NCBI GenBank assembly: GCA_017829075.1
Contig: JAGAJA010000003.1
Coordinates: 1 to 16,428 of the forward strand
Direction of reading: 5' to 3'
Origin: Oscillospiraceae bacterium
Lineage (GTDB): Bacteria > Bacillota_A > Clostridia > Oscillospirales > Ruminococcaceae
DNA length: 16,428 bases
Shown here: positions 8,054 to 16,376 of the stretch, in pieces
Layout: every line of letters begins with the position of its first letter
Numbering within the stretch: the stretch's first letter is position 1
Notes under the pieces: model-generated
Databases searched by the model: none
What the model saw: only the letters and a program-made list of their open reading frames with translations
Told to the model about the DNA's origin: nothing
Translations under genes and position numbers: made by a program

Positions 8054-9769
8054 ATGGCAGACATTCAGAAGCTTTATGAACTGTGGCTCAACAAGGCAGT
8101 TGCAGACCCCGACCTCAAGGCGGAGCTTGAAAGCATTAAGGACGACAAGGACGGAAAGAGCGACCGCTTCTACCGCGACCTCGAATTCGGCACCGGAGGA
8201 CTCAGAGGAGTTATCGGCGCAGGCACCAACAGAATGAACGTATATACAGTCAAGAAGGCTACTCAGGGTCTTGCTGAATATATCCTCGCAAGCGGCGAAA
8301 AGAAGTGCGTTGCAGTATCCTACGACAGCAGAATAAAGTCCGACTACTTCTCTAAGAGCGCGGCTGAAGTGCTTGCTGCAAACGGCATCAAGGTTTACAT
8401 CTACAAGGAGCTTATGCCTACTCCCATGCTTTCATGGGCTGTAAGAGCGCTTGACTGCGGCGCAGGTATCATGGTAACAGCAAGCCACAACCCCGCAAAG
8501 TACAATGGCTACAAGGTTTACGGCGCAGACGGCTGCCAGCTTACTCTTGAAGCTGCTGAGGCAGTGCTCGCAAAGATCAATGAAATCGACATCTTTGAGG
8601 GTATCAAGTCCGTTGATTTCGACAAGGCTATGGCTGACGGAATGATCAATTACATCGAGGACAGCGTTATCGACGCTTATCTCGAAAAGGTAAAGGAACA
8701 GGGTCTGCACACCGACCTCGTTGCAGACAGCGGCTTAAAGGTAGTTTACACTCCTCTGAACGGCACCGGCAACAAGCCCGTTCGCCGTATCCTCAAGGAG
8801 ATCGGCATAAAGGACGTTGTGGTAGTTCCAGAGCAGGAAAACCCCGACGGAAACTTCCCCACCTGCCCCTATCCGAACCCTGAGATCAAGGAGGCTCTTG
8901 CCGTAGGTCTGAAGCTCTGCGAAACTGAAAAGCCCGACCTGCTGCTTGCCACCGACCCGGACTGCGACCGTGTAGGTATCGCTGTTCCCGACGGCGACCA
9001 CTACGAGCTGTTCACCGGAAACGAAGTAGGCGCGCTGCTTCTGGAATACATCTGCAAGGAGCGTATCGCTCTCGGCAAGATGCCCAAGAATCCCGTTGCA
9101 GTCAAGACAATCGTTACCACCGACATCACAAAGGCTATCTGCGCTAAGTATGGCGTGGAGCTTCGCGAAGTGCTCACCGGCTTCAAGTTCATCGGCGAGC
9201 AGATCGGTTTCCTTGAGGCAAAGGGCGAGGAAGACCGCTACATCTTCGGATTTGAGGAGAGCTACGGTTATCTTGCCGGCGGCTATGTTCGCGATAAGGA
9301 CGCGGTTGTGGCTTCCATGCTCATCTGCGAAATGGCTGCGTTCTACCGCACAAAGGGTATCTCCCTCATCGAAGCAAGAAAGAGAATGTACGACGAGTAC
9401 GGCGTATATTACAACAAGCTTGAGAACTTCACCTGCGAGGGCGCAAGCGGCATGGAGCGCATGAGCGAGATCATGTCCGACCTCAGAAAGAACGGACCCA
9501 AGTCCATCGGCGGTCTGGCGGTTGAAGCTGTTGCGGATTACGAGGCTTCCACAAAGACCTTTGCTGACGGAAAGACCGAGGAGATCACCCTGCCCAAGTC
9601 CAACGTTATCACTTTCTATCTTCAGGATTCCGCAAGCGTTGTCATCAGACCCTCCGGAACCGAGCCGAAGATCAAGGTTTACTACACCACGAAGGGCGCT
9701 GTCAAGGAGGACGCTGTGGCTCTCCAGCAGAAGCTTTCCGCTGACTTCACAAAGGTTCTCGGCTTCTGA
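8054..9769 (+). CDS. pgcA: Alpha-phosphoglucomutase / phospho-sugar mutase (571 aa)
   Basis: Interconverts glucose 1-phosphate and glucose 6-phosphate (possibly mannose phosphates also), joining central metabolism to glycogen and cell-surface sugar synthesis in the cytoplasm. The length is close to the 570-580 residues of Firmicutes PgcA. Motifs: TASHNP with the phosphorylated serine S144; the metal-binding DPDCDR (D301, D303, D305); the sugar-binding GFEESYGYL (399-407); and the phosphate-binding RPSGTEPK (532-539). AGGAGG is 7 bases before ATG. It stands alone between its own promoter and that of rpmE, and no clear intrinsic terminator follows, only A/T-rich sequence with poor pairing. The exact sugar preference is not decided by these motifs. 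Confidence 0.95.
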   Translation: MADIQKLYELWLNKAVADPDLKAELESIKDDKDGKSDRFYRDLEFGTGGLRGVIGAGTNRMNVYTVKKATQGLAEYILASGEKKCVAVSYDSRIKSDYFSKSAAEVLAANGIKVYIYKELMPTPMLSWAVRALDCGAGIMVTASHNPAKYNGYKVYGADGCQLTLEAAEAVLAKINEIDIFEGIKSVDFDKAMADGMINYIEDSVIDAYLEKVKEQGLHTDLVADSGLKVVYTPLNGTGNKPVRRILKEIGIKDVVVVPEQENPDGNFPTCPYPNPEIKEALAVGLKLCETEKPDLLLATDPDCDRVGIAVPDGDHYELFTGNEVGALLLEYICKERIALGKMPKNPVAVKTIVTTDITKAICAKYGVELREVLTGFKFIGEQIGFLEAKGEEDRYIFGFEESYGYLAGGYVRDKDAVVASMLICEMAAFYRTKGISLIEARKRMYDEYGVYYNKLENFTCEGASGMERMSEIMSDLRKNGPKSIGGLAVEAVADYEASTKTFADGKTEEITLPKSNVITFYLQDSASVVIRPSGTEPKIKVYYTTKGAVKEDAVALQQKLSADFTKVLGF

Positions 9770-9813
9770 TTTTTACTTTCCGTAAAAAAATTTAAAAAAT
9801 TTCAAAAAACCAC

Positions 9814-9921
9814 TTGAAATTTATTTAAAAGTATGATATACTGTATACTTGTAATGATTATGTCAAGGTCTGAACCGCTGACAGTAAGCAAATCAGGGTT
9901 TGGCATATATGGATTGAGGTG
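9814..9921 (+). promoter_or_regulatory. rpmE promoter and leader
   Basis: TTGAAA (9814-9819), 17 bases, and TATACT (9837-9842) with extended TG (9834-9835). The leader from about 9849 holds a small stem, GTCA (9862-9865) with TGAC (9879-9882), closing GGT (9867-9869) with ACC (9874-9876). In Firmicutes rpmE often carries an autoregulatory leader; this one is a candidate but I cannot match it by eye. The ribosome site GAGGTG lies at 9916-9921. Confidence 0.75.
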
Positions 9922-9927
9922 AAATTC

Positions 9928-10131
9928 ATGAAGGAAGGTATTCATCCCGCATACGAAGCTACTGTTATCAGATGCGCTTGCGGCAATGAAATCGCTACAC
10001 GCTCTACCAAGAAGGACATCAGAGTAGAAATCTGCTCTAAGTGCCACCCGTTCTTCACCGGTAAGCAGAAGCTGGTTGACTCCGGCGGACGTGTTGACAG
10101 ATTTAAGAAGCGCTACAACATGGGCAAGTAA
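9928..10131 (+). CDS. rpmE: 50S ribosomal protein L31, zinc-binding form (67 aa)
   Basis: Small protein of the large ribosomal subunit that bridges to the 30S head. It begins [20 protein letters not shown] and has the four zinc cysteines C16, C18, C36 and C39, the latter in [13 protein letters not shown], so this is the cysteine-containing (C+) form rather than the zinc-free paralogue. GAGGTG at 9916-9921 is 6 bases before ATG 9928; a GTG at 9919 within the ribosome site is an unlikely alternative. It is a single-gene unit with its own promoter and strong terminator. Confidence 0.97.
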   Translation: MKEGIHPAYEATVIRCACGNEIATRSTKKDIRVEICSKCHPFFTGKQKLVDSGGRVDRFKKRYNMGK

Positions 10132-10162
10132 TTGTTCAAATGTAAGTAGTTTGAATGTAGTA

Positions 10163-10208
10163 AAAAACACACGCTTGAGGGCTTTACCCATTTCTTGCGT
10201 GTGTTTTT
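10163..10208 (+). terminator. Rho-independent terminator of rpmE
   Basis: A 12-bp perfect stem, AAAAACACACGC (10163-10174) with GCGTGTGTTTTT (10197-10208), ends in a T run. The A and T arms make it potentially bidirectional. It lies 31 bases after the rpmE stop. Confidence 0.92.
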
Positions 10209-10243
10209 GCGTTTTTGGGACTCACTGAGAATACGAGGTTCAC

Positions 10244-10864
10244 ATGGAATATAAAACCATCGCGCGCCGCTGCGAAGCCAGCTTTATTGAAAAGAAGTCG
10301 GAATTTATCGGCTACCTCTGCCCTGTTCAAACCGAGGAGCAGGCGATCGCGTTCATTGAGGAGATACGCGCCATGCACCGGAAGGCTACCCACAACTGCT
10401 ACGCGTATATCCTACGGGAGAACAACGCCGCGCGGCATTCCGACGACGGAGAGCCGGGCGGAACTGCGGGAGTGCCGATATACGAGGTGCTGCGTAAGGA
10501 AGGACTTACCGATGTGTGCTGCGTGGTAACAAGGTATTTCGGAGGGATACTCCTCGGCGCGGGAGGGCTTGTCCGCGCCTACACAAAGGGCGCAAAGGAC
10601 GCTGTGGACGCGGCGCAGATAAAGTGCATGGCTTCTGCGGCGGAGCTTCTTGTCACGGTGGATTACGGACTGTACGGAAAGTTGGCTCAGATTTTTACAG
10701 ACTATGACGCAAGGGTGGCAAATGAGGAATTTGCCGACAATGTGCGCATAACCCTTTATATCCGTGAGGAAAATTCGCAGAAACTCAAGGACAAGCTGAT
10801 CGACTCCTGCAACGGCAATATTGTTGTTGAAGATGCACAAATATTAAACTATGATTTTGCATAG
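10244..10864 (+). CDS. yigZ: YigZ/IMPACT family protein (206 aa)
   Basis: Member of the UPF0029/IMPACT family (B. subtilis YvyE, E. coli YigZ), with a role linked to translation or proteolysis that is not firmly settled. The family block DDGEPGGTAG (67-76) and RYFGGILLGAGGLVRAY (97-113) are both present, followed by the C-terminal ferredoxin-like domain. Length is usual. GAGG at 10234-10237 is 6 bases before the ATG. Only 35 bases separate the rpmE terminator from this start and no promoter is evident there, so expression may come by readthrough. dgt follows after 113 bases. Confidence 0.92.
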   Translation: MEYKTIARRCEASFIEKKSEFIGYLCPVQTEEQAIAFIEEIRAMHRKATHNCYAYILRENNAARHSDDGEPGGTAGVPIYEVLRKEGLTDVCCVVTRYFGGILLGAGGLVRAYTKGAKDAVDAAQIKCMASAAELLVTVDYGLYGKLAQIFTDYDARVANEEFADNVRITLYIREENSQKLKDKLIDSCNGNIVVEDAQILNYDFA

Positions 10865-10977
10865 TTTTCACAAAATTCGGTTTTAAAAAAGGAATTAAGG
10901 CAGGCAAAACTGTATATATTATCAGAGGGGATTTTTATGTCCTTTTTTGATGCTTTTTGTGAAAGGAGCAGCCTGCC

Positions 10978-12000
10978 ATGCTTCCAAGAGAACGTATAAT
11001 GCAGAATGAAGCACTTACGCTCAGCGAATTTGCCTGCAAAGCCGCTGATACTAAGGGTCGTGCAAGACCGGAGCAGCCGGACGACTTCCGGACTGACTTC
11101 CAGCGCGATCGTGACAGAATTATCCACTGCAATGCGTTCCGGCGGCTCAAACATAAAACGCAGGTGTTCCTTATCCCCCACTCAGACCACTACCGCACGC
11201 GGCTTACACATACTCTGGAGGTTAGCCAGATCTCCCGCACGGTTTCCAGAGCGCTGGGACTTAACGAGGATCTGACCGAAGCGATCGCTCTGGGACATGA
11301 TCTGGGGCATACTCCCTTTGGACATGACGGAGAGCGCGCTCTGAAATCGCTTCTTCCCAGCGGATTTGCTCATAATCAACAGGGACGTAGAGTTGTGGAG
11401 CTCATCGAAAAGGACGGAAAAGGGCTTAATCTCACCGCCGAGGTAATAGACGGCATCGTGGGTCACACTACCTCCGGAAACGCAAAACCGCCGTTTACAC
11501 GAGAGGGCATGGTGGTGCGATACTGCGATAAGATTGCCTACATAAACCACGATATTGAGGACGCGATCCGCGGCGGACTTATCAGCGACAAGGATCTGCC
11601 GGAGTTCCCGGTGAGAATTCTCGGAGCGACAAAATCCGAGCGTATAGCCTCGCTGGTGCGTTCCCTTGTGGAGGGCGGCGCGGAGAAAATCCACATGGAC
11701 GCAACCACCCAGAAAGCCCACGATGAGCTGCGGGCATTCATGTTTGAGCGGGTGTACCGCGCAGAACCTACTGTCGCCGAAATGGACAAGGCGCAGTATA
11801 TTGTTGAGTTCCTCTACAAATACTTTATAGACAAGCCGAATGAGATGCCTACGCTTTATTTATCGCTCGCGGAGCGGTTTGATCTGCCGACAGCGGTGGG
11901 TGATTTCATCAGCGGAATGACCGATGATTACGCAGTTAATCTTTTTAAGGAAATCTGTATACCCAAGGGTTGGATCGGCGGAGGAGCGAAAATGAGTTAA
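10978..12000 (+). CDS. dgt: dGTPase-like HD-domain triphosphohydrolase (340 aa)
   Basis: Hydrolyses deoxynucleoside triphosphates, typically dGTP, to the deoxynucleoside and triphosphate, and so tunes the DNA precursor pool. The family signature FQRDRDRIIHCNAFRRLKHK (41-60) is followed by HD-type metal ligands: H78 in RLTHTLEV, H107-D108 in GHDLGHTPFGHDGE, and probably D184 in RYCDKIAYINHDIEDA. AAAGGAG (10962-10968) is 9 bases before ATG 10978. An in-frame ATG at 10999 overlaps the stop of a 20-codon upstream frame, but the first start fits the family N-terminus better. It precedes dnaG by 22 bases, an arrangement known in Firmicutes. Substrate range is inferred from the family. Confidence 0.95.
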   Translation: MLPRERIMQNEALTLSEFACKAADTKGRARPEQPDDFRTDFQRDRDRIIHCNAFRRLKHKTQVFLIPHSDHYRTRLTHTLEVSQISRTVSRALGLNEDLTEAIALGHDLGHTPFGHDGERALKSLLPSGFAHNQQGRRVVELIEKDGKGLNLTAEVIDGIVGHTTSGNAKPPFTREGMVVRYCDKIAYINHDIEDAIRGGLISDKDLPEFPVRILGATKSERIASLVRSLVEGGAEKIHMDATTQKAHDELRAFMFERVYRAEPTVAEMDKAQYIVEFLYKYFIDKPNEMPTLYLSLAERFDLPTAVGDFISGMTDDYAVNLFKEICIPKGWIGGGAKMS

Positions 12001-12022
12001 CCAAAGGAAAGAGGTGATCTGA

Positions 12023-13774
12023 ATGGCACTGCCTGACGGCTTTCTTCAGGAGCTTCGGGACAACAACGAAATAGTTTCCGTGATCGAGAATTACGTTGAA
12101 CTTAAGCGCTCCGGCAGCACCTATTCCTGCCGCTGCCCATTCCATTCAGAGCGCACTCCCTCATTCCACGTCTATCCCAACACCCAGAGCTACTACTGCT
12201 TTGGCTGCGGCGCGGGCGGCGATGTCATTACCTTTATCCGCACGATAGAAAACCTTGACTACATCGAGGCTGTGCGGTTCCTTGCCCAGCGCGCCGGAAT
12301 GCCCATGCCGGAGGACAGGAACGATGACTCCGCAAAAAAGCGTCAGCGGCTTTACGAGATGAACCGCGAAGCCGGAAAGTTCTTCCACCGGCAGTTGTTT
12401 TCCCCGGAAGGCGCAGATGGTTGGAATTACATCACCGGACGGCAGCTTACAGAGCATACTATCCGGCATTTCGGGATAGGCTATGCAGTGAACGACTATC
12501 ACAAGCTGCACTATTATATGCGAAATCTCGGCTTCTCCGAGGACGAGCTTATTGAAGGCTCGCTGCTTGTGAGAAATAACAACCGGGTCTATGACAAATT
12601 CGTAAACCGGGTGATGTTCCCGATTTTTGACACCCGCGGCAATATCATCGCTTTCGGAGGACGCGCCCTTGCGGCGGACGCTCCGGCGAAGTACCTCAAC
12701 AGCGCGGAAACCTATGTTTTCCAGAAGCGGGACAACCTGTTCGCACTTAACTACGCCAAGAATTCAAAGGCGGATTACTTCATTCTATGCGAGGGCTACA
12801 TGGACGTTATTTCCATGCATCAGGCAGGGTTTGACAGCGCAGTTGCCACCCTCGGCACGGCAATCACCGCAACTCAGGCGCGGCTTATCGGGCGCATGGG
12901 AAAATCCGAGGTAATTCTATCCTACGACTCGGACGGGCCGGGACAGAAAGCGGCATCACGGGGAATAAACCTGCTCAGTGAAGCAGGGGTAAAGGCGCGG
13001 GTGCTTCAAATGACCGGCGCGAAAGACCCGGACGAATATATCAAAAAATTCGGCGCGGAGGCTTTCGCGCACCTTATCGAAAGCTCCGGCGGCGCTATTG
13101 ACTATGAAATGGGAAAGCTGACTGCCGGACTTGATTTGAACAAGGAAGAGGACAGAGCCTCCTATCTCAAAAAAGCCGTGGTATTCCTTGCGCAGATAAG
13201 AAATCCGCTGGAGCGCGCGGTTTATGTTTCAAAAGCGGCGGAAAATGCGAATATTCCCGCTGAAACGGTGCGTTTTGCAGTTCAGAGCGAAATTTCACGA
13301 CAAAAAAAGAAATCCGACAAGGAGGAGCAGAGAAACCTCATTTCGCCCCGGAATACAGATAAAATCAATCCGGAATCGGCGAAGCTCCCGCGGGAGGAGA
13401 AAGCGGAGCGCGGTATACTGTGCTTTGTTTTCAACAATCCGGACAAGCTGGAGTACGTCAGAAAAAAGCTCACCGGAGGATTTGCCACCGAATTCAACCG
13501 CAGGGTATTTGAATTCATGGAGCAGAAACACAATTCCGGCGCGGTTCTGAACGGAAGTATGTTCAACGAAGCTTTTTCCACCGACGAGGTAGGAAGAATA
13601 TACGGCACGCTGAACGATTTTTCACAGTTCGCGCATTCGGAGGACGTTGTAAACGACTATATCACGGTGCTCAATGAGTACCATGAAAAAATAAATCAGA
13701 GAGAAGCCGGCAGTATGTCTGCGGACGAGCTGCTGGCGTTTGCACAGAAGCAAAAGGAGAAGAAAAGCAAATGA
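12023..13774 (+). CDS. dnaG: DNA primase (583 aa)
   Basis: Makes RNA primers at the replication fork and works with the replicative helicase. Domains in order: CHC2 zinc finger (C38, H41, C59, C62); catalytic core to about residue 240; TOPRIM with E257 in CEGYMDV and D302/D304 in YDSDGPG; then a linker rich in lysine, arginine and glutamate (about 425-465) and a C-terminal helicase-binding region. Length matches Firmicutes primases of about 580-600. GAGGTGAT (12011-12018) lies 4 bases before ATG. Its stop overlaps the start of the next gene (ATGA at 13771-13774), so primase and the first sigma factor are translationally coupled in one operon. Confidence 0.98.
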   Translation: MALPDGFLQELRDNNEIVSVIENYVELKRSGSTYSCRCPFHSERTPSFHVYPNTQSYYCFGCGAGGDVITFIRTIENLDYIEAVRFLAQRAGMPMPEDRNDDSAKKRQRLYEMNREAGKFFHRQLFSPEGADGWNYITGRQLTEHTIRHFGIGYAVNDYHKLHYYMRNLGFSEDELIEGSLLVRNNNRVYDKFVNRVMFPIFDTRGNIIAFGGRALAADAPAKYLNSAETYVFQKRDNLFALNYAKNSKADYFILCEGYMDVISMHQAGFDSAVATLGTAITATQARLIGRMGKSEVILSYDSDGPGQKAASRGINLLSEAGVKARVLQMTGAKDPDEYIKKFGAEAFAHLIESSGGAIDYEMGKLTAGLDLNKEEDRASYLKKAVVFLAQIRNPLERAVYVSKAAENANIPAETVRFAVQSEISRQKKKSDKEEQRNLISPRNTDKINPESAKLPREEKAERGILCFVFNNPDKLEYVRKKLTGGFATEFNRRVFEFMEQKHNSGAVLNGSMFNEAFSTDEVGRIYGTLNDFSQFAHSEDVVNDYITVLNEYHEKINQREAGSMSADELLAFAQKQKEKKSK

Positions 13775-14859
13775 CAGAGAACAATGGCGGAGCAACTCTT
13801 CACGAGCTGCTCACACAGGGAAAGCAGAAAGGAAGCCTCACCACAAAGGAGATAACCGATGTGCTTGAGGAGCTGAATTTTGACGCTGAACAGATCAACG
13901 GTATCTACGAGGAGCTGGATAATCTCAACATCAAGATCGTTGACGACTACACTGCTGACCTTGATATTGAAAACCTGATCGACCTTGCGGAAAGTGAGAA
14001 TGCGGACGAAAGCTACGACACAGATGGAATGCTCGCGGACGACTCGGTAAAGCTTTACCTCAAGGAAATAGGACGCATTCCCCTGCTCACCACTGAGGAA
14101 GAGATCAAGCTTGCAGAGCGCATGGCAAACGGCGACCCCGCGGCAAAAAAGCGCCTGAGCGAGGCTAATCTCCGTCTGGTGGTAAGTATTGCGAAAAAGT
14201 ACGTCAGACGCGGAATGCAGTTCCTCGACCTCATTCAGGAGGGAAACCTCGGTCTTATCAAAGCGGTGGACAAGTTCGACTATACCAAGGGATTCAAGTT
14301 CTCCACCTATGCTACTTGGTGGATAAGACAGTCAATAACCAGAGCTATTGCGGATCAGGCAAGGACTATCCGTATTCCGGTACACATGGTCGAAACTATC
14401 ACTAAGGTCAAGAAGATGCAGAGCCAGCTTCTGCACGAAAACGGCTACGAGCCGACTGAGGACGAGATCGCGGAAAAGCTGAATATGCCGCTGGATAAGG
14501 TGCGCGAGATAATCAGGATCGCGCAGGATCCGGTGTCCCTTGAAACTCCTATCGGAGAGGAAGAGGACAGCCACCTCGGCGATTTCATTCCAGATGAGGA
14601 CGCCCCCGCGCCTGCGGATGAGGCGTGCAACAGCGTACTGAAACAGACCCTCGGCGAGGTTCTGGATACGCTGACAGACCGGGAAAAGCGCGTTATTATC
14701 CTGAGATTTGGACTGATCGACGGAAGACAGAGAACTCTGGAGGAGGTCGGTCAGGAATTTCAGGTGACAAGAGAAAGAATTCGTCAGATCGAAACCAAGG
14801 CGCTCAGAAAGCTGCGTCACCCCACCCGCAGTAAAAAGCTGAAGGATTTTCTGGAATAA
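13771..14859 (+). CDS. rpoD: Principal RNA polymerase sigma factor, first tandem copy (362 aa)
   Basis: Housekeeping sigma-70/SigA type factor that directs RNA polymerase to -35/-10 promoters. Region 1.1-like N-terminus (about 10-58), acidic linker, region 1.2 ([17 protein letters not shown], 90-106), region 2 (about 132-212, with WWIRQSIT and Q187/T190 at the expected -10 contact positions), region 3, and region 4 with [20 protein letters not shown] (322-341). The length is that of Firmicutes SigA, about 360-375 residues. AAAGGAG in the dnaG end serves as ribosome site, and the genes overlap by 4 bases. It is followed after 56 bases by a second, closely related sigma gene. Confidence 0.97.
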   Translation: MTENNGGATLHELLTQGKQKGSLTTKEITDVLEELNFDAEQINGIYEELDNLNIKIVDDYTADLDIENLIDLAESENADESYDTDGMLADDSVKLYLKEIGRIPLLTTEEEIKLAERMANGDPAAKKRLSEANLRLVVSIAKKYVRRGMQFLDLIQEGNLGLIKAVDKFDYTKGFKFSTYATWWIRQSITRAIADQARTIRIPVHMVETITKVKKMQSQLLHENGYEPTEDEIAEKLNMPLDKVREIIRIAQDPVSLETPIGEEEDSHLGDFIPDEDAPAPADEACNSVLKQTLGEVLDTLTDREKRVIILRFGLIDGRQRTLEEVGQEFQVTRERIRQIETKALRKLRHPTRSKKLKDFLE

Positions 14860-14865
14860 CTGCTC

Positions 14866-14909
14866 TTATTTACTACATATTCCGCATATATAATTTACAC
14901 TGGAAAGGA
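14866..14909 (+). promoter_or_regulatory. Possible internal promoter and ribosome site between the sigma genes
   Basis: A perfect TATAAT (14889-14894) lies in the 56-base gap, 21 bases before the second sigma start, with only a poor -35 candidate (TTATTT, 14866-14871, 17-base spacer). A GGAAAGGA ribosome site follows at 14902-14909. If the box works, the second sigma gene could be expressed apart from the operon, with a very short leader. Confidence 0.3.
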
Positions 14910-14915
14910 TAAACA

Positions 14916-15980
14916 ATGAGCAATGAAAAAGTGATCAGCGAGCTTCTCGATCAGGGAAAACTGAACGGAAAGCTCACAACAAAAGAAATCACCGACGCCA
15001 TTGAGGAAATGGATATTGACGCAGACCAGATAAACAAGCTGTATGACGACCTTGAAAGCAATAATATCGAAATCGTAGACGATATCACTCCCGGCGACCT
15101 TGACACTGCGCTGGACTACAACGATGACAGCGACTATTCCACCGATGGAATCGCGGTAGACGACCCGGTTAAGGTGCACCTCAAGGAAATCGGCAGGATC
15201 CCGCTTCTTTCGACTGAGGAGGAGATCCAGCTTGCGGAAAAGATCAGCTCCGGCGACCAGTACGCAAGGGACAGGCTCATTGAAGCTAATCTGCGCCTTG
15301 TGGTGAGCATCGCAAAGCACTTTGTCGGCAGAGGAATGCCTTTCCTTGACCTCATTCAGGAAGGATATATAGGTCTTATCAAGGCAGTTGAGAAGTTCGA
15401 TCACACAAAGGGATATAAATTCTCTACCTATGCAACATGGTGGATAAGACAGTCCATTTCAAGGGCGATCGCTGATCAGGCGCGTACTATCCGCATTCCT
15501 GTTCATATGGTGGAAACCATCACCAAAGTCAAAAAGGCACAGAACCTGCTTCTTCACCGCAACGGTCATGAGCCTACCGTGGAGGAGGTTGCAAAGGAGC
15601 TTAACATGACCCCGGAGCGTGTGCGCGAGATAATCCGTATCGCGCAGGATCCTGTTTCCCTTGAAGCCCCTGTGGGCGAGGAGGAGGACAGCTTCCTCGG
15701 AGATTTCATTCCCGACGAGGACGCTCCCGCTCCGATCGACAGCGCAATGCAGTCGGTATTCAAGGACGAGCTTAACAAGGCTCTGGATACCCTGCCGGAA
15801 AGAGAGCGCGACGTGCTGAAGTTCCGCTATGGAATTGGCAGCGACCGTTCCCACACCCTTGAAGAAGTCGGACAGCAGTTTAACGTTACCAGAGAGCGTA
15901 TCCGCCAGATCGAGGCGAAAGCCCTCAGGAAGCTGCGTCAGCAGTCCAGAAGCAAAAATCTCCGCATATTCCTTGACTGA
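14916..15980 (+). CDS. rpoD: Second principal-type RNA polymerase sigma factor, tandem paralogue (354 aa)
   Basis: A full-length sigma-70 with the same layout as the preceding gene: region 1.1-like start ([20 protein letters not shown]), region 1.2 ([18 protein letters not shown], 81-98), region 2 (about 124-204), region 3, and region 4 ([20 protein letters not shown], 314-333). It shares long identical blocks with the first copy, for example [18 protein letters not shown]. Differences include Ser182 where the first copy has Thr190 in region 2.4, EGYIGL in place of the usual EGNLGL in region 2.2/2.3, and [11 protein letters not shown] in place of [11 protein letters not shown]. The region 4 recognition helix is unchanged. 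Nothing suggests decay. It may be a second housekeeping factor or a growth-condition-specific one; sequence alone does not say which. Confidence 0.95.
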   Translation: MSNEKVISELLDQGKLNGKLTTKEITDAIEEMDIDADQINKLYDDLESNNIEIVDDITPGDLDTALDYNDDSDYSTDGIAVDDPVKVHLKEIGRIPLLSTEEEIQLAEKISSGDQYARDRLIEANLRLVVSIAKHFVGRGMPFLDLIQEGYIGLIKAVEKFDHTKGYKFSTYATWWIRQSISRAIADQARTIRIPVHMVETITKVKKAQNLLLHRNGHEPTVEEVAKELNMTPERVREIIRIAQDPVSLEAPVGEEEDSFLGDFIPDEDAPAPIDSAMQSVFKDELNKALDTLPERERDVLKFRYGIGSDRSHTLEEVGQQFNVTRERIRQIEAKALRKLRQQSRSKNLRIFLD

Positions 15981-15996
15981 TATTCCGGAATATGCG
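15963..15996 (+). repeat. Inverted repeat over the stop of the second sigma gene
   Basis: CGCATATTCC (15963-15972) pairs perfectly with GGAATATGCG (15987-15996). A 14-bp palindrome (15980-15993) is nested within the right half. The structure spans the stop codon (TGA, 15978-15980). No T run follows, so it may protect the messenger end rather than terminate. Confidence 0.5.
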
Positions 15997-16005
15997 TACA
16001 TAAGT

Positions 16006-16038
16006 AAATCCCGGAGCATTTCAATTACTCCGGGATTT
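16006..16038 (+). terminator. Terminator hairpin, first copy (short T tail)
   Basis: An 11-bp stem, AAATCCCGGAG (16006-16016) with CTCCGGGATTT (16028-16038), and an 11-base loop lie 25 bases after the second sigma gene. The tail is only TTTCAGTG, so termination is probably weak. Bases 16008-16038 recur exactly at 16342-16372, where a full T run follows. Confidence 0.65.
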
Positions 16039-16059
16039 CAGTGTGTCGAAAAACTAAGA

Positions 16060-16320
16060 GCGAAGCGACAAAACCGCGCGAAGCGCGGAGTTGATTTTCG
16101 CTTCCTTTTGGTACAAAAGGAAGTGGGGTATGGGGCGAAGCCCCATATGTTCAGCCTTTCCCGGCTGAACGCCGGGAATTTCGCCTGCGGCGAAACCGCA
16201 CGAACCAACGGGTATGGGGCGAAGCCCCATTTCTAATCCGCGCGAAGCGCTACTTAATAATTTCTTTCCCTCTTCACTATCCTTCCTTTGAAAAGAGCGA
16301 AGCAATTTTTCAAACGCTCT
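16060..16320. repeat. Array of short hairpins, most with GCGAAGC cores
   Basis: This stretch has no gene. Stems in order: CCGCGC-gaa-GCGCGG (16074-16088); CTTCCTTTTG (16101-16110) with CAAAAGGAAG (16114-16123); TATGGGGC-gaa-GCCCCATA (16129-16147); GTTCAGCC (16149-16156) with GGCTGAAC (16163-16170), competing with CCCGGC (16160-16165) and GCCGGG (16171-16176); TTTCGCC-tgc-GGCGAAA (16179-16195); ATGGGGC-gaa-GCCCCAT (16214-16230); GCGC-gaa-GCGC (16240-16250); and TTTGAAAA (16287-16294) with TTTTCAAA (16307-16314). GCGAAGC occurs six times. Short open frames on both strands are by-products of the repeats. It resembles a REP/BIME-type palindromic array. Confidence 0.8.
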
Positions 16321-16341
16321 CCACTATTTCTACAAGATGAT

Positions 16342-16376
16342 ATCCCGGAGCATTTCAATTACTCCGGGATTTTTTT
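16342..16376 (+). terminator. Terminator hairpin, second copy with full T run
   Basis: ATCCCGGAG (16342-16350) pairs with CTCCGGGAT (16362-16370) around the same 11-base loop as the first copy, followed by an unbroken T run to 16376. It is a strong rightward terminator, placed between the convergent sigma operon and the leftward gene entering from the right. Confidence 0.9.

Noticed and set aside
15829..16305. Open frames on both strands across the right-end repeats
   Set aside because: They are made of the palindromic repeats (repeated YGAKPH-type words and their complements), lack ribosome sites, and start inside the second sigma gene or in the repeats.
16060..16320. CRISPR array
   Set aside because: Repeated units are palindromes of different length and spacing with no uniform spacers and no cas genes.
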